Source: Desulfobacula sp.
GTDB lineage: Bacteria > Desulfobacterota > Desulfobacteria > Desulfobacterales > Desulfobacteraceae
Length of the DNA: 38,154 bases
Assembly (NCBI GenBank): GCA_028280105.1
Contig: JANQML010000170.1
Coordinates: forward strand, 1 to 38,154
Direction: 5' to 3'
The notes beneath the pieces were generated by a model that saw nothing but the letters and a program-made list of their open reading frames with translations, had not been told where the DNA came from and searched no databases. Made by a program: the position numbers and the translations under genes. Shown here in pieces: positions 17,351 to 26,175 of this stretch (within the stretch, counting starts at the first letter, position 1; the number at the start of each line of letters is the position of its first letter).

Positions 17351-17506
17351 ATGTCCAAACAATACCCTGAATGCCCGTTATACAATCATGCAACGTGCAA
17401 AGAGCTTCACAACCCGAAGCTTTGTGCAATGATAAGGGACGACAATACCTGTCAGAAAAAACAGCAAAAGCCCAAAAAAGAAGCACCGAAATCATCGGAA
17501 TCGTGA
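17351..17506 (+). CDS. Small four-cysteine protein
   Basis: 51 residues from ATG 17351 to TGA 17504-17506, with AGGAAG (17340-17345) five bases before the start. Cysteines at 8, 16, 25 and 34 (C-x7-C-x8-C-x8-C) lie in a compact half that includes CPLYNHATCKELHNP; the tail is Lys/Gln/Pro-rich and probably disordered. The four regularly spaced cysteines suggest a Zn or Fe-S site, or disulfides if oxidised; no signal peptide is present. It lies 53 bases after the pseudokinase and may share its transcript. It ends two bases before the stop of the convergent transglycosylase gene. I know no named family. Confidence 0.7.
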   Translation: MSKQYPECPLYNHATCKELHNPKLCAMIRDDNTCQKKQQKPKKEAPKSSES

Positions 17507-17508
17507 AT

Positions 17509-18624
17509 TTATTCCACGACAAGTTTATCCCCGGGATGAATGATTCCCTCCATCGAAAGGTTGTTTAACTTTAACAGAGAAGAAACAGGCATCTGGTATT
17601 TTTTCGCAATACCGATCAGGCTTTCACCCGACCTGACGATATGAATTTTTGTGCTGTATTTTTTCTTCCAGGCCGAATAGCGATCGGTGAAGTTCTTCTT
17701 AAACCCCCTGGCATGCCCTTTTGGGATCAGAATGGTCTGCGCGCCCTTATCCAGATAATGCCCGCGAATTTCAGGATTATAGTCTTTTATTGTTTTAAAG
17801 GGCACGTTTGCCGCCTGTGCAATTAATGTAACAGGAATTTGAAAGTCGGACTTAAAATTCACCCGGTCATATACAAATTCCGGATAGAGGTCACCGGGTG
17901 TAAAATGGAATCCGTACGCCTCCTGATTTTCAAATATGATCTTTGCAGCGATCATTTTAAAGACATACCGCTGTGTTTCCAGTGGGAGATAGAGGGTAAA
18001 ATAGTCATCATTCTGCTGTGCTTTCACCGCTCTTCTTAATCCGTTTTCTCCCATATTATATGCGGATACGGCCAATAAATACGACCCAAACTGCCGATTC
18101 AGGTCGGATAGATATCTGCAGGCGGCCAGAGTGGATTTAAAAATATTCCTCCGTTCATCCACCCGGGAATCGATTCTCAGTCCATACCGCTTGCCGGTTG
18201 CCCTTATGAACTGCCAGAATCCGACCGCACGCTTTGAGGAACTGGCATGGGGCCTGAGTCCGCTTTCAATAATGGGGACATATTTTAAATCCAGGGGCAG
18301 GTTATTTTCTTTGAGTTTTTCTTCAATATAGGGGAAATACCGGGAGGCCCGTTTAATCCATAATATCACCTGGGGCCGGTCCCACAATGCCAGCAACACC
18401 TCTTTTTCAAGGCGTTCACGCACCTGGTGGTCATCCAACGGGACCGTCACACCGCAAAAGGTCACCGGTTCTTTAAAACGGATGGTCTCTATCAATGACG
18501 GCAGAATGACAGCGGGTTGATCCGATTTCTGAGGAATCGGTGTTGCAATAACCGCCCCGGAAAAAAGGACGATGGTAACGGCCAAAACGGTTGTAAACAG
18601 GCCTTTTGGTATTCGTGTAACCAT
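17509..18624 (-). CDS. mltD: MltD-like lytic transglycosylase with C-terminal LysM
   Basis: 371 residues from ATG 18624. It has a signal peptide (hydrophobic core LFTTVLAVTIVLFSGAVIA) and a periplasmic SLT domain: the catalytic glutamate is E120 in IIESGLRPHASS, followed by AVGFWQFIRATGKRYGL and VSAYNMGENGL. The C-terminal LysM (IVRSGESLIGIAKKY and GIIHPGDKLVVE) binds peptidoglycan. There is one LysM, fewer than E. coli MltD, and no lipobox Cys. A longer start at TTG 18663 is possible, but the best promoter places transcription start near or inside that codon, and ATG 18624 begins right at the signal peptide. The gene is convergent with the Cys-rich protein and divergent from the phosphatase. 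Confidence 0.93.
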   Translation of the reverse strand: MVTRIPKGLFTTVLAVTIVLFSGAVIATPIPQKSDQPAVILPSLIETIRFKEPVTFCGVTVPLDDHQVRERLEKEVLLALWDRPQVILWIKRASRYFPYIEEKLKENNLPLDLKYVPIIESGLRPHASSSKRAVGFWQFIRATGKRYGLRIDSRVDERRNIFKSTLAACRYLSDLNRQFGSYLLAVSAYNMGENGLRRAVKAQQNDDYFTLYLPLETQRYVFKMIAAKIIFENQEAYGFHFTPGDLYPEFVYDRVNFKSDFQIPVTLIAQAANVPFKTIKDYNPEIRGHYLDKGAQTILIPKGHARGFKKNFTDRYSAWKKKYSTKIHIVRSGESLIGIAKKYQMPVSSLLKLNNLSMEGIIHPGDKLVVE

Positions 18625-18663
18625 GTGTGGGATCTCGGTACTATTATCATTAACGGTTGACAA

Positions 18664-18692
18664 AATATCTCAAAAACCCACTTTAAAGTCAA
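18664..18692 (-). promoter_or_regulatory. Candidate promoter of the mltD-like gene
   Basis: Read on the minus strand, TTGACT (18687-18692) is followed after 17 bases by GATATT (18664-18669), matching five and four of six consensus positions. Transcription would begin near 18657, leaving a leader of about 33 bases before ATG 18624. Confidence 0.45.
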
Positions 18693-18706
18693 CGGTTCGA
18701 TTCCCT

Positions 18707-18735
18707 TTGATAAAAAAGGGATCTTGTGCCATAAT
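18707..18735 (+). promoter_or_regulatory. Promoter of the phosphatase-GTPase-Prc operon
   Basis: TTGATA (18707-18712), 17 bases, then CATAAT (18730-18735), with TGC immediately upstream as an extended -10. This is one of the best sigma-70 matches in the window. A 7-bp inverted repeat, TCCCTTT (18702-18708) and AAAGGGA (18715-18721), overlaps the -35 box and could be an operator. Confidence 0.6.
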
Positions 18736-18759
18736 TCAGGAAGTTAAAATCGAAACAGA

Positions 18760-19560
18760 TTGGATGGTGTGTTGATCAATTTTCTCAAAGATCTTATTGT
18801 GGAAGCCGGTCGTATTTGTTTAAGCGAACAGAATCGGTTAACCCCATCGGACATAGCGTTTAAAAATTCAAAAGACCTGGTGACCGGTATCGATAAAAAG
18901 GTTGAAAAATTTCTGATCCAGGCCATTCAAAACAGATATTCAGACCATGGCATATTCGGAGAAGAAACGGGAAGAACCGACCGGCAGTCGCCCTATGTAT
19001 GGATCATCGACCCCATAGACGGCACCACGTCTTTTATCCACCAACAACCCTATTATAGTATCAGCATCGCACTATATAACAATCAGAAACCGTTATTAGG
19101 CGCCGTGTACGCCCCCGCATTTAATGAATTGTTCTTTGCCGAGGCAGACAAAGGTGCATTTTTAAATGATCAACCCATCCGGGTGTCAAAAACCGACCGG
19201 CTCATTCATTCCGTGATGGCCACCGGTTTTGCCTGCCTGCGATCCGGAGTTGAACCCAACAATCTGGCCCATTTTAACCGAATTGTTCCTGAAATTCGGG
19301 ATATTCGCCGGTATGGTTCTGCTGCCCTGGATTTATGCTACGTGGCCTGCGGCAGGTGTGACGGATTCTGGGAGATGAATCTGAATATCTATGATATTGC
19401 CGCCGGTAGCCTTATCGTTACAGAAGCCGGCGGCAAAGTGACGGATTTTAGCGGTGGCTCTCTTTATCCGGAGCAGGGAATTGTGGCCGCGAATCCGGAT
19501 TTGGCACCTCTGCTGCAAAGCTGCCTGTCAACGGACCGGTTTAACGGGGAAACACCATGA
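18760..19560 (+). CDS. suhB: Inositol monophosphatase family protein
   Basis: 266 residues, the usual family size. Metal-dependent phosphatase motifs are complete: GEETG (E68, E69), WIIDPIDGTTSF (D84, D87) and the C-terminal YDIAAGSLIVTEAGG. Substrates in this family include inositol phosphates, NADP-type and PAP-type phosphates; SuhB also assists rRNA transcription in E. coli. Which applies here cannot be told from the sequence, so the symbol is tentative. The start is uncertain: TTG 18760 is taken, but no good ribosome-binding site precedes it, and TTG 18772 (with GGATGG four bases upstream) is plausible. The stop overlaps the next gene by four bases (ATGA). Confidence 0.9.
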   Translation: MDGVLINFLKDLIVEAGRICLSEQNRLTPSDIAFKNSKDLVTGIDKKVEKFLIQAIQNRYSDHGIFGEETGRTDRQSPYVWIIDPIDGTTSFIHQQPYYSISIALYNNQKPLLGAVYAPAFNELFFAEADKGAFLNDQPIRVSKTDRLIHSVMATGFACLRSGVEPNNLAHFNRIVPEIRDIRRYGSAALDLCYVACGRCDGFWEMNLNIYDIAAGSLIVTEAGGKVTDFSGGSLYPEQGIVAANPDLAPLLQSCLSTDRFNGETP

Positions 19561-20408
19561 CGATTCAATGGTTTCCGGGGCATATGCTTGAGACAAAAAA
19601 ACTGCTCAAGCATGCCATCTCAAAGGTGGATGTCATTCTGGAGGTTTTGGATGCCCGCCTTCCCCTGTCCAGTGCCAACCCGGTTCTCAATAAACTCAGC
19701 GCCGATAAATTCTGTCTAAAAGTATTGAATAAAAAAGATCTGGCCGACCCGGTCCGGACCAAAGCCTGGCTGGATTATTTTAAAAAGGAGAGAAACCGGT
19801 CTGTGATTGCGGTTACCGGAAGTCAAAAGGAAGAGACAGACGCTGTTCTTAAATACTGTACGAGCAGAATAAAACGCAACCGGGCCAGAAAGATTAAGAT
19901 AATGGTCGTTGGTATTCCCAATACGGGCAAATCAACGATCTTAAATACGCTGGCAGGCAAAAAGATCGCAAAAACAGGGAATGTTCCCGCCGTAACCCGC
20001 CATCAACAGCGGACCAGCTTAAATAACAATATTGATATTTACGATACGCCCGGCATCCTTTGGCCGGTCATTGAACCGGCCCGGCGGGCGTCGATCCTTG
20101 CCGCATCCGGAGCCATATCCGATACGGCCATTGATTATACCGATATTGCTTTTTTTTCAGCCCGGTTTCTAATAGAGTCGTATCCGGGCCTTTTAATGCA
20201 CCGGTATGATTTTCTGAATTCAGTGCCGGATGACGCACTCGTTTTGATCGAACAGATCGGGGCTGCCAGAGGCTGTCTGAAAAAGGGCGGGATCGTGAAT
20301 ATTCAAAAAGCTTCCGAGCTTTTCATCAGAGAACTGAGAGCCGGTAAGATCGGACCGATCAGTTTTGAAACCCCAGAGGATATAGATGATGACACTAAGA
20401 CACAATAA
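19557..20408 (+). CDS. ylqF: Circularly permuted GTPase, RbgA/YlqF family
   Basis: 283 residues. The GTPase motifs occur in permuted order: G4 LNKKDLAD first, G1 GIPNTGKST near residue 119, the G2 threonine region (VTRHQQRT), and G3 DTPG. The N-terminus WFPGHMLETKKLL is the YlqF/RbgA start (compare WFPGHMAKA). RbgA in Bacillus is a late assembly factor for the 50S subunit, and this protein likely acts there. The C-terminal ANTAR-like helical region follows. It overlaps the phosphatase stop by four bases, and its own end overlaps the Prc start by 23 bases, implying a tightly coupled operon. Confidence 0.93.
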   Translation: MTIQWFPGHMLETKKLLKHAISKVDVILEVLDARLPLSSANPVLNKLSADKFCLKVLNKKDLADPVRTKAWLDYFKKERNRSVIAVTGSQKEETDAVLKYCTSRIKRNRARKIKIMVVGIPNTGKSTILNTLAGKKIAKTGNVPAVTRHQQRTSLNNNIDIYDTPGILWPVIEPARRASILAASGAISDTAIDYTDIAFFSARFLIESYPGLLMHRYDFLNSVPDDALVLIEQIGAARGCLKKGGIVNIQKASELFIRELRAGKIGPISFETPEDIDDDTKTQ

Positions 20409-22461
20409 CCTTGTACATTTTTTTTTAATTCTGACAACCGGTATTTTAATCAGCATTCCGATCCTGTCGGGAAACTGTGAAGCACTTGAAGAAAAAAATC
20501 CGACCGTCTTTCCCAACCGCGACCATGCCACCCAGTCCGTCCGAATTGTCAGGGCATTGGAACAGTACCATTACCTTGAAAAAAAGATGGACAATACCTT
20601 ATCTTCCATTATTTTAGACAAGTATTTAAAACAGCTTGACCCGGGTAAGAAACTGTTTCTTCAATCAGATATTGCATCCATTAATCAGTATAAATTCCGT
20701 TTGGACGACGAACTCAAGCGCGGCAACCTGATGCCGGCATTTGAAATTTTTAATATTTACCTGACCCGAACCGTTGACCGAATGGATTTTATACTTGAAT
20801 CGATTGCGGACTGGGAAACCCGGTTTGATTTCAACAAAGAAGAATCCTTGGTCATCGACAATGAATTAAGAGAATGGCCTCCGGATGAAACCGTAATGAA
20901 ATCGGTTTGGAAAAAAGATCTGAAAAATCATATACTCACCATGATTCTGGACGGAAAAGAGAACGCTGCCATAACAGATGAGCTTAAAAAACTGTATGAA
21001 GCCCGAAAAAAACGGTTTTTACAGACCAATGAAAATGATGTTTTTCAAATTTTTATGAATGCCGTTACCACCAGTTTTGATCCGCACACCCAGTTTTTCC
21101 CGCCCCGGGCGTCAGAGGATTTTGACATTCATATGCGCCTTTCACTGGAAGGAATCGGTGCGGTTTTACAAAGGGAATATGAATACACCAAAGTGGTTCG
21201 CCTGATTCCCAAAGGACCGGCTGACAATTCCCATCAACTGATGCCCGGAGACCGGATTATCGGTGTGGGCCAGGGAGAAAACGGAGAGATAAAAGATACC
21301 ATCGGTCAACGGCTTGACGAGGTGGTAAAATTAATCCGGGGACCGAAAAACACCATTGTCAGGCTTAAAATCATCCCTGCAAAAAAGAGCAGTACAACAA
21401 AGACCATCCAGATACGCAGAGACAGAGTCAAACTTGAAGACCAGTCGGCAAAAAAAGAGGTGATCCGCACCAACCGCCAAGGAAAAGAGATGACCATCGG
21501 GGTCATTGAAATTCCGACCTTTTATATCGATTTTGAAGCCTATAACCGCGGTGATAAAGATTACAAAAGCACAACCAAAGACGTTAAAAACCTGCTGCTG
21601 GAACTGAAAGAGGAAAAGATTGACGGCTTGATTATGGATTTAAGGGACAATGGCGGCGGATCATTGCGGGAGGCCAATCAACTGACCGGCCTCTTTCTTA
21701 AAACCGGCCCCACGGTTCAGGTCAGGGGAAAATATCAGATCCAGCGCCAGTTTGATGATGATCCTGAAATCACCTACTCCGGGCCGATGATCGTTCTGAT
21801 CAACCGGATGAGCGCTTCGGCATCTGAAATTTTTGCCGGTGCCATTAAAGATTATCAACGGGGAGTGATCGTGGGTACGCGCAGTTTCGGGAAAGGAACC
21901 GTTCAACATCTCCAGCCGCTGGGTGAAGGCAAACTGAAACTGACCAGTGCTAAATTTTACCGGGTTTCGGGAAAAAGCACCCAGCACAGGGGTATACTGC
22001 CGGATCTCGAATTTCCCCGTCTGTATAAGATCGAAGATACCGGTGAAAGCTCGCTTGACGGGGCCCTGCCTTGGGATACCATTTTCAGGACATTTTATAA
22101 TGCATACCGTCCGCTGGAGCCTCTGATCGAAAAACTCAACGGTTATTATCAGGAAAGAGCGAAAAGCAACCCGGAACTGATCTATCTTAAACGCAGGATT
22201 AAAATGGGGGAAGCCATCAACGCCGAAACAACCCTATCTTTAAAAATTGATGATCGCAGGACCCGGCAGAAAACCTATGAAAAAATGGAATTAGATATTG
22301 AAAACGACTATCTGACGGCTATCGGCAGTCCTAAAATTGAAGCGTTTGATCCGGAAACCTCTAAAATCAAAGAGACCAAGCAAATAATGATGGAGCAGAC
22401 CCATCAGGTGATGGCTGATATGATTGCCTACTCCAGATTGTTTCGCTATTCATGGCAGTAG
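20386..22461 (+). CDS. prc: Tail-specific carboxy-terminal processing protease Prc
   Basis: 691 residues, the long Prc type (E. coli Prc is 682) rather than the short CtpA type. A signal peptide (FFLILTTGILISIPILSG) sends it to the periplasm. The N-terminal helical domain contains FDPHTQFFPPRASEDF, then a PDZ domain (about residues 250-330, with SLEGIGAVLQ and LMPGDRIIGVG). The S41 catalytic dyad is S478 in RMSASASEIFAGA and K503 in FGKGTVQ, spaced exactly as in E. coli (S452/K477). It degrades or trims periplasmic proteins by their C-termini, for example lipoproteins and peptidoglycan hydrolases. AGAGGA lies five bases before ATG 20386, inside the GTPase gene; ATG 20389 is an alternative. 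Confidence 0.96.
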   Translation: MMTLRHNNLVHFFLILTTGILISIPILSGNCEALEEKNPTVFPNRDHATQSVRIVRALEQYHYLEKKMDNTLSSIILDKYLKQLDPGKKLFLQSDIASINQYKFRLDDELKRGNLMPAFEIFNIYLTRTVDRMDFILESIADWETRFDFNKEESLVIDNELREWPPDETVMKSVWKKDLKNHILTMILDGKENAAITDELKKLYEARKKRFLQTNENDVFQIFMNAVTTSFDPHTQFFPPRASEDFDIHMRLSLEGIGAVLQREYEYTKVVRLIPKGPADNSHQLMPGDRIIGVGQGENGEIKDTIGQRLDEVVKLIRGPKNTIVRLKIIPAKKSSTTKTIQIRRDRVKLEDQSAKKEVIRTNRQGKEMTIGVIEIPTFYIDFEAYNRGDKDYKSTTKDVKNLLLELKEEKIDGLIMDLRDNGGGSLREANQLTGLFLKTGPTVQVRGKYQIQRQFDDDPEITYSGPMIVLINRMSASASEIFAGAIKDYQRGVIVGTRSFGKGTVQHLQPLGEGKLKLTSAKFYRVSGKSTQHRGILPDLEFPRLYKIEDTGESSLDGALPWDTIFRTFYNAYRPLEPLIEKLNGYYQERAKSNPELIYLKRRIKMGEAINAETTLSLKIDDRRTRQKTYEKMELDIENDYLTAIGSPKIEAFDPETSKIKETKQIMMEQTHQVMADMIAYSRLFRYSWQ

Positions 22462-22567
22462 CGGGTTTTCCCATAACCTTTTTTGTAATGCATCATCAAT
22501 TCACCCGAGTCAACGCAGAATAATACACAACAGGATCCCGGATTAAACCCGATAAAAGGAGAAAAGA

Positions 22568-22852
22568 ATGCCCAAAGCAAGTGCCAGACATATTCTGGTC
22601 GAAGATGAAGCCTTTTGCAAAGAACTGATTGAAAGGATAAAGAATGGTGAAGCGTTTGCCCAACTGGCCAAAGAGTATTCCAAATGCCCCTCAGGTCAGC
22701 GGGGAGGGGATCTGGGCCAGTTCGGTCCCGGACAGATGGTTCCCGAATTTGATACGGTGGTGTTCAATGAAGCGGTGGGAGTCGCCCATGGACCCGTGAA
22801 AACGGATTTCGGATACCATATAATCGAGATAACCGATCGCACCGACGTTTAG
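22568..22852 (+). CDS. ppiC: Small cytosolic parvulin peptidyl-prolyl isomerase (PpiC-like)
   Basis: 94 residues, only the parvulin domain. It begins with KASARHILVEDEAFCKEL and has AKEYSKCPSGQRGGDLGQFGPGQMVPEFD and the ending GPVKTDFGYHIIEITDR, the family's signature. It matches the size of E. coli PpiC (93 residues). No signal peptide is present, so it should be cytoplasmic. It has a strong ribosome-binding site, AAGGAG at 22556-22561. The 106-base gap after prc has no clear terminator, so read-through from prc is possible. A stem-loop follows 13 bases after its stop. Confidence 0.95.
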   Translation: MPKASARHILVEDEAFCKELIERIKNGEAFAQLAKEYSKCPSGQRGGDLGQFGPGQMVPEFDTVVFNEAVGVAHGPVKTDFGYHIIEITDRTDV

Positions 22853-22865
22853 CCGCTATATTGAT

Positions 22866-22897
22866 AACGGTACCGGTCAATTAAAACCGGTACCGTT
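22866..22897. terminator. 12-bp perfect inverted repeat after ppiC
   Basis: AACGGTACCGGT (22866-22877) pairs perfectly with ACCGGTACCGTT (22886-22897) across an 8-base loop. It lies 13 bases after the ppiC stop and eight bases before the AsmA-like gene. Only three T residues follow on the plus strand, so it may be a weak terminator, an mRNA-stabilising hairpin or a processing site. Confidence 0.5.
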
Positions 22898-22905
22898 TAA
22901 AGAGC

Positions 22906-25900
22906 ATGATGATTTTTTTTTCAAAGACCCGGATTAAACGTATTTTCTTATACGGGTTTCTGTTGACGGCTGTCTTGCTGTTTTTTTCCCCGCTGGTGAT
23001 CAACAGGCTTATCAATACCGACTTTGTCAAACAAAGGGTTGCCGGATACCTTCACCAAAAAACCGGTATTTTCGTCCAGCCGTCCCAGTTTTCAATCTCT
23101 ATTCTTCCCGATGCCCGCCTGACCATTGCGGATTTTAATTTTGATCTTAATAAATCCATGCAGGTTTCAATTCAGCAACTGGCTTTCGATATCAACTTTG
23201 CGCACCTGATTGAGCGTCGGCTTTATATTAACAATATTCGGATCAACGGACCTTCCATCCGTTTGAAATCCACCCGAATGACCATACCGGGTAAGAGATC
23301 CGGAGGCACTATTCAGGATATTTCCATAGCCGAACTGGATCAATTTAAGACCCGTATTTTTAATTATCTGCCCCAACACCAATCAAACCTCCACGTGGCA
23401 ATTTCAAATTTTTCCTCCCCCTATTTCTCATCCATGGATGCGGCCTTGTTTCTTTCAAGAGAAACCCGGGATATTGTGTTGAATGCCCGCATCAACCACG
23501 TTGAGCTGGACCGGCAATCCTTTGAATCCACGGGCCTGAACACCCATGTATCATTTGGAAAAATTAAAACCGATGCATTAGACATTACTTTAAAAATCAG
23601 CGCCGATCATTCTTTAGAGGGCCGGTACACATTTGATTCTCTGAGTGTTGTGGACCAAAAAAACGCCATCCTCTTTGCCGCCCCTGTATTGGAATCCCGG
23701 TTTTCACTCTCTGCAAACCAACAACAGATAACCGTTCTCCCCTTTGCACTGAGTCACCCAAAAGGAACCATTGGCATTGAATTTATAAATAACAGGGACG
23801 CGAAACAATCAGAACTTCATTTTACCGGATCAGATATCGATATCAAAGAGGCAAGAGAACGGACAATCTCCTTTGTAATAAAAAATAACGTGGTTTCCAT
23901 TCTGTTTGATATACTGCGTGACGGAATTGCCAAATCCGTAACCGTCTCTTTCAAATCTTTCAAAAACCGAACCCTCTCCAATTTATTCGATGTAAACCAG
24001 ATGGAAGTATCCGGGCATGTTCAGGACGGCAGAATAAAAATTCCCCAAACCGATCTCTTTGTCTCCGGAATCCAGGGATCTGCCTCTTTAAAAAAGGGAG
24101 CGCTGGGTGTTACGACAAATAGAGGGACCATAGAAGGTTCAGCCATTCAAAGAGGGGTACTCCGGGTCGATCTGGTCAATTTTAAGGATTATCCGTTTAA
24201 AGGCGAATTTGATCTGGATGTGGATCTGTCACAAATCCCTGCCACCCTGATATCCCTTTTACCTGACACGGCCCTGGCCCGGGAACTTGCATTGGTTCAC
24301 AATGTGGCAGGCCGGGCCGGTGTTCGCCTTGATCTGAGCATGACAACAGGATCAAATCTACCGGATGTAAAAGTTAAGACCGATGATTTCAAGGTAACGG
24401 GTCAATACGGCCGAATTCCCGGAGATCTTAAAATCGAACGCTGCCGATTCGGCTATGAGTCCGACCGGGTTACGCTTGAAGCGGTCAGCGGGTCTGCATT
24501 AAACTCAAACCTGACAGGCTTGTCGGCAATAATCGATTTCAAAGACAAAGCCCTTATCGATATAAAAAAAGGCGCCGGCAAACTGGATCTGACACGGATG
24601 ACCCCATGGCTCCTGTCCCATGAAAAACCCCGGGCAATCTTCGTCCCTGTTAACAGCGGGGGCGGAATGTTTTCATTTTCAAATCTCTCCCTTTCCGGCC
24701 CGGTGATTGAACCGGAAAAATGGCGGTTTCACATCAATGGCCGGGCTGAAAATATATTTGCCTCCACAAAAAAAGGCCAACCGCAGATTGAGGCCCTTTC
24801 CGCAAGGGTGGACGTATCGGACAGATCATTAGAACTGGCGGATCTCTCATTGATCGTAAATGAGATACCCGAAGCGGCTTCCCGATTTGAAACAGGGGCA
24901 ATCAAAACCCTTAAAACCTTTGACATGCCGATTCGCATTGTCCAATCCGATCTAACCATGGATCCGTCAATCACCCGGATTCACGGCAACCTGTTTTTCC
25001 CAAAGGGGCCGGGTCTGGTTGCGGATTTGTCAGGTCCGTCCGTTCAGGCACTTTCACTCAATCAACTCCAACTAAAGGAGACCGGTATTACCGATGTTCG
25101 GATCACGCCGCTTGTAAAAGATAAAGAAAAACGGTTCCGGTTTGACGGAAAGCTAAAATCCACCACAATTGATAAACTCTTCATACCGGAAAGCCCTCTG
25201 TTACAGAAAATCCACGATTATACGCAAAAGCAACCCATCCTGATTATCTCAGACCCGGAAAACAATTTAAACGTTCATACACGGCATCTCAATCTAAACG
25301 CCCTTTTCTCACAATCAGCCTCCCGGTATATAAATACTTTTTTTCTGCCGGATCACACCGTCCATTTAAATACGGATAAGATCTCCATAAAAAAAATGGA
25401 TCTCACAGACGTAGCCGCCCGGATCTCAATTGAAAAGGAGCATACCTATATCCGGCTGAACTCTGCCTTATTATGCGATATCCGGGCAGGCGGATATATT
25501 AATATAAAAGACAATATCATCGTTGCCGACATCCCTTTTGATATCACGGACCACCCCAATATCCAGGATTTGTTCACATGTTTAATGAAAAGGGAAAACT
25601 TCATGGACGGTACTTACTCGTTAACCGGCCATCTTCGGACCAACCAGGATAAAAAAGACGGGTTAAGGCAGTTACACGGAAATCTCAATTTTCAGGCTGA
25701 AAACGGTCGAATTTATAAATTGACCCTTTTATCACGAATCCTTTCCGTTTTAAATGTATCCAGCATTTTTAAAGGTAAGATACCCAACGTCCTTCAAAAA
25801 GGGTTTTCTTACAAAACCATAAACATTGAAGCAGATATCAAAGAGAGCCGGTTATATCTTGAAACGGCAGTGATTGACGGCACGGATATGACAATGATTT

Positions 25901-26175
25901 TCAAAGGCTGGGTGGATCCGCTTAACGATCAACTGGAGTTAACCTGCTTGGTTGCCCCGTTTAAAACCGTGGATCTTATTGTAAAAAATATTCCCATTAT
26001 CAATACGATTTTCGGTGGCCGGCTGGTATCGGTTCCGGTAAAGGCATCAGGGACGCTTTCGGATCCCACCGTCATCCCGCTCCATCCGTCAGCCGTTGGG
26101 GAAGGTCTGTTGGATGCCATGTCGAACATCTTAAAAACACCGGTTCGATTATGGGATCGAATGACCAATGAATAA
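22906..26175 (+). CDS. AsmA-like inner-membrane-anchored protein
   Basis: 1089 residues. A basic start (SKTRIKRIF) and one helix (about 11-31) anchor it in the inner membrane. The AsmA N-terminal region follows (VINRLINTDFVKQRVAGYLHQKTG, then SILPDARLTIADFNF and IRINGPSIRL). The middle is long and beta-rich. The AsmA-like C-terminal domain spans about 900-1060 (GNLNFQAENGRIYKL, ILSVLN, IDGTDMTMIFKGWVD). Proteins of the AsmA/YhdP/TamB superfamily form long beta grooves that carry phospholipids to the outer membrane, so a role in envelope lipid homeostasis is likely by analogy. The stop overlaps the recX start by eight bases. YhdP-like is the closest guess for subtype. Confidence 0.85.
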   Translation: MMIFFSKTRIKRIFLYGFLLTAVLLFFSPLVINRLINTDFVKQRVAGYLHQKTGIFVQPSQFSISILPDARLTIADFNFDLNKSMQVSIQQLAFDINFAHLIERRLYINNIRINGPSIRLKSTRMTIPGKRSGGTIQDISIAELDQFKTRIFNYLPQHQSNLHVAISNFSSPYFSSMDAALFLSRETRDIVLNARINHVELDRQSFESTGLNTHVSFGKIKTDALDITLKISADHSLEGRYTFDSLSVVDQKNAILFAAPVLESRFSLSANQQQITVLPFALSHPKGTIGIEFINNRDAKQSELHFTGSDIDIKEARERTISFVIKNNVVSILFDILRDGIAKSVTVSFKSFKNRTLSNLFDVNQMEVSGHVQDGRIKIPQTDLFVSGIQGSASLKKGALGVTTNRGTIEGSAIQRGVLRVDLVNFKDYPFKGEFDLDVDLSQIPATLISLLPDTALARELALVHNVAGRAGVRLDLSMTTGSNLPDVKVKTDDFKVTGQYGRIPGDLKIERCRFGYESDRVTLEAVSGSALNSNLTGLSAIIDFKDKALIDIKKGAGKLDLTRMTPWLLSHEKPRAIFVPVNSGGGMFSFSNLSLSGPVIEPEKWRFHINGRAENIFASTKKGQPQIEALSARVDVSDRSLELADLSLIVNEIPEAASRFETGAIKTLKTFDMPIRIVQSDLTMDPSITRIHGNLFFPKGPGLVADLSGPSVQALSLNQLQLKETGITDVRITPLVKDKEKRFRFDGKLKSTTIDKLFIPESPLLQKIHDYTQKQPILIISDPENNLNVHTRHLNLNALFSQSASRYINTFFLPDHTVHLNTDKISIKKMDLTDVAARISIEKEHTYIRLNSALLCDIRAGGYINIKDNIIVADIPFDITDHPNIQDLFTCLMKRENFMDGTYSLTGHLRTNQDKKDGLRQLHGNLNFQAENGRIYKLTLLSRILSVLNVSSIFKGKIPNVLQKGFSYKTINIEADIKESRLYLETAVIDGTDMTMIFKGWVDPLNDQLELTCLVAPFKTVDLIVKNIPIINTIFGGRLVSVPVKASGTLSDPTVIPLHPSAVGEGLLDAMSNILKTPVRLWDRMTNE

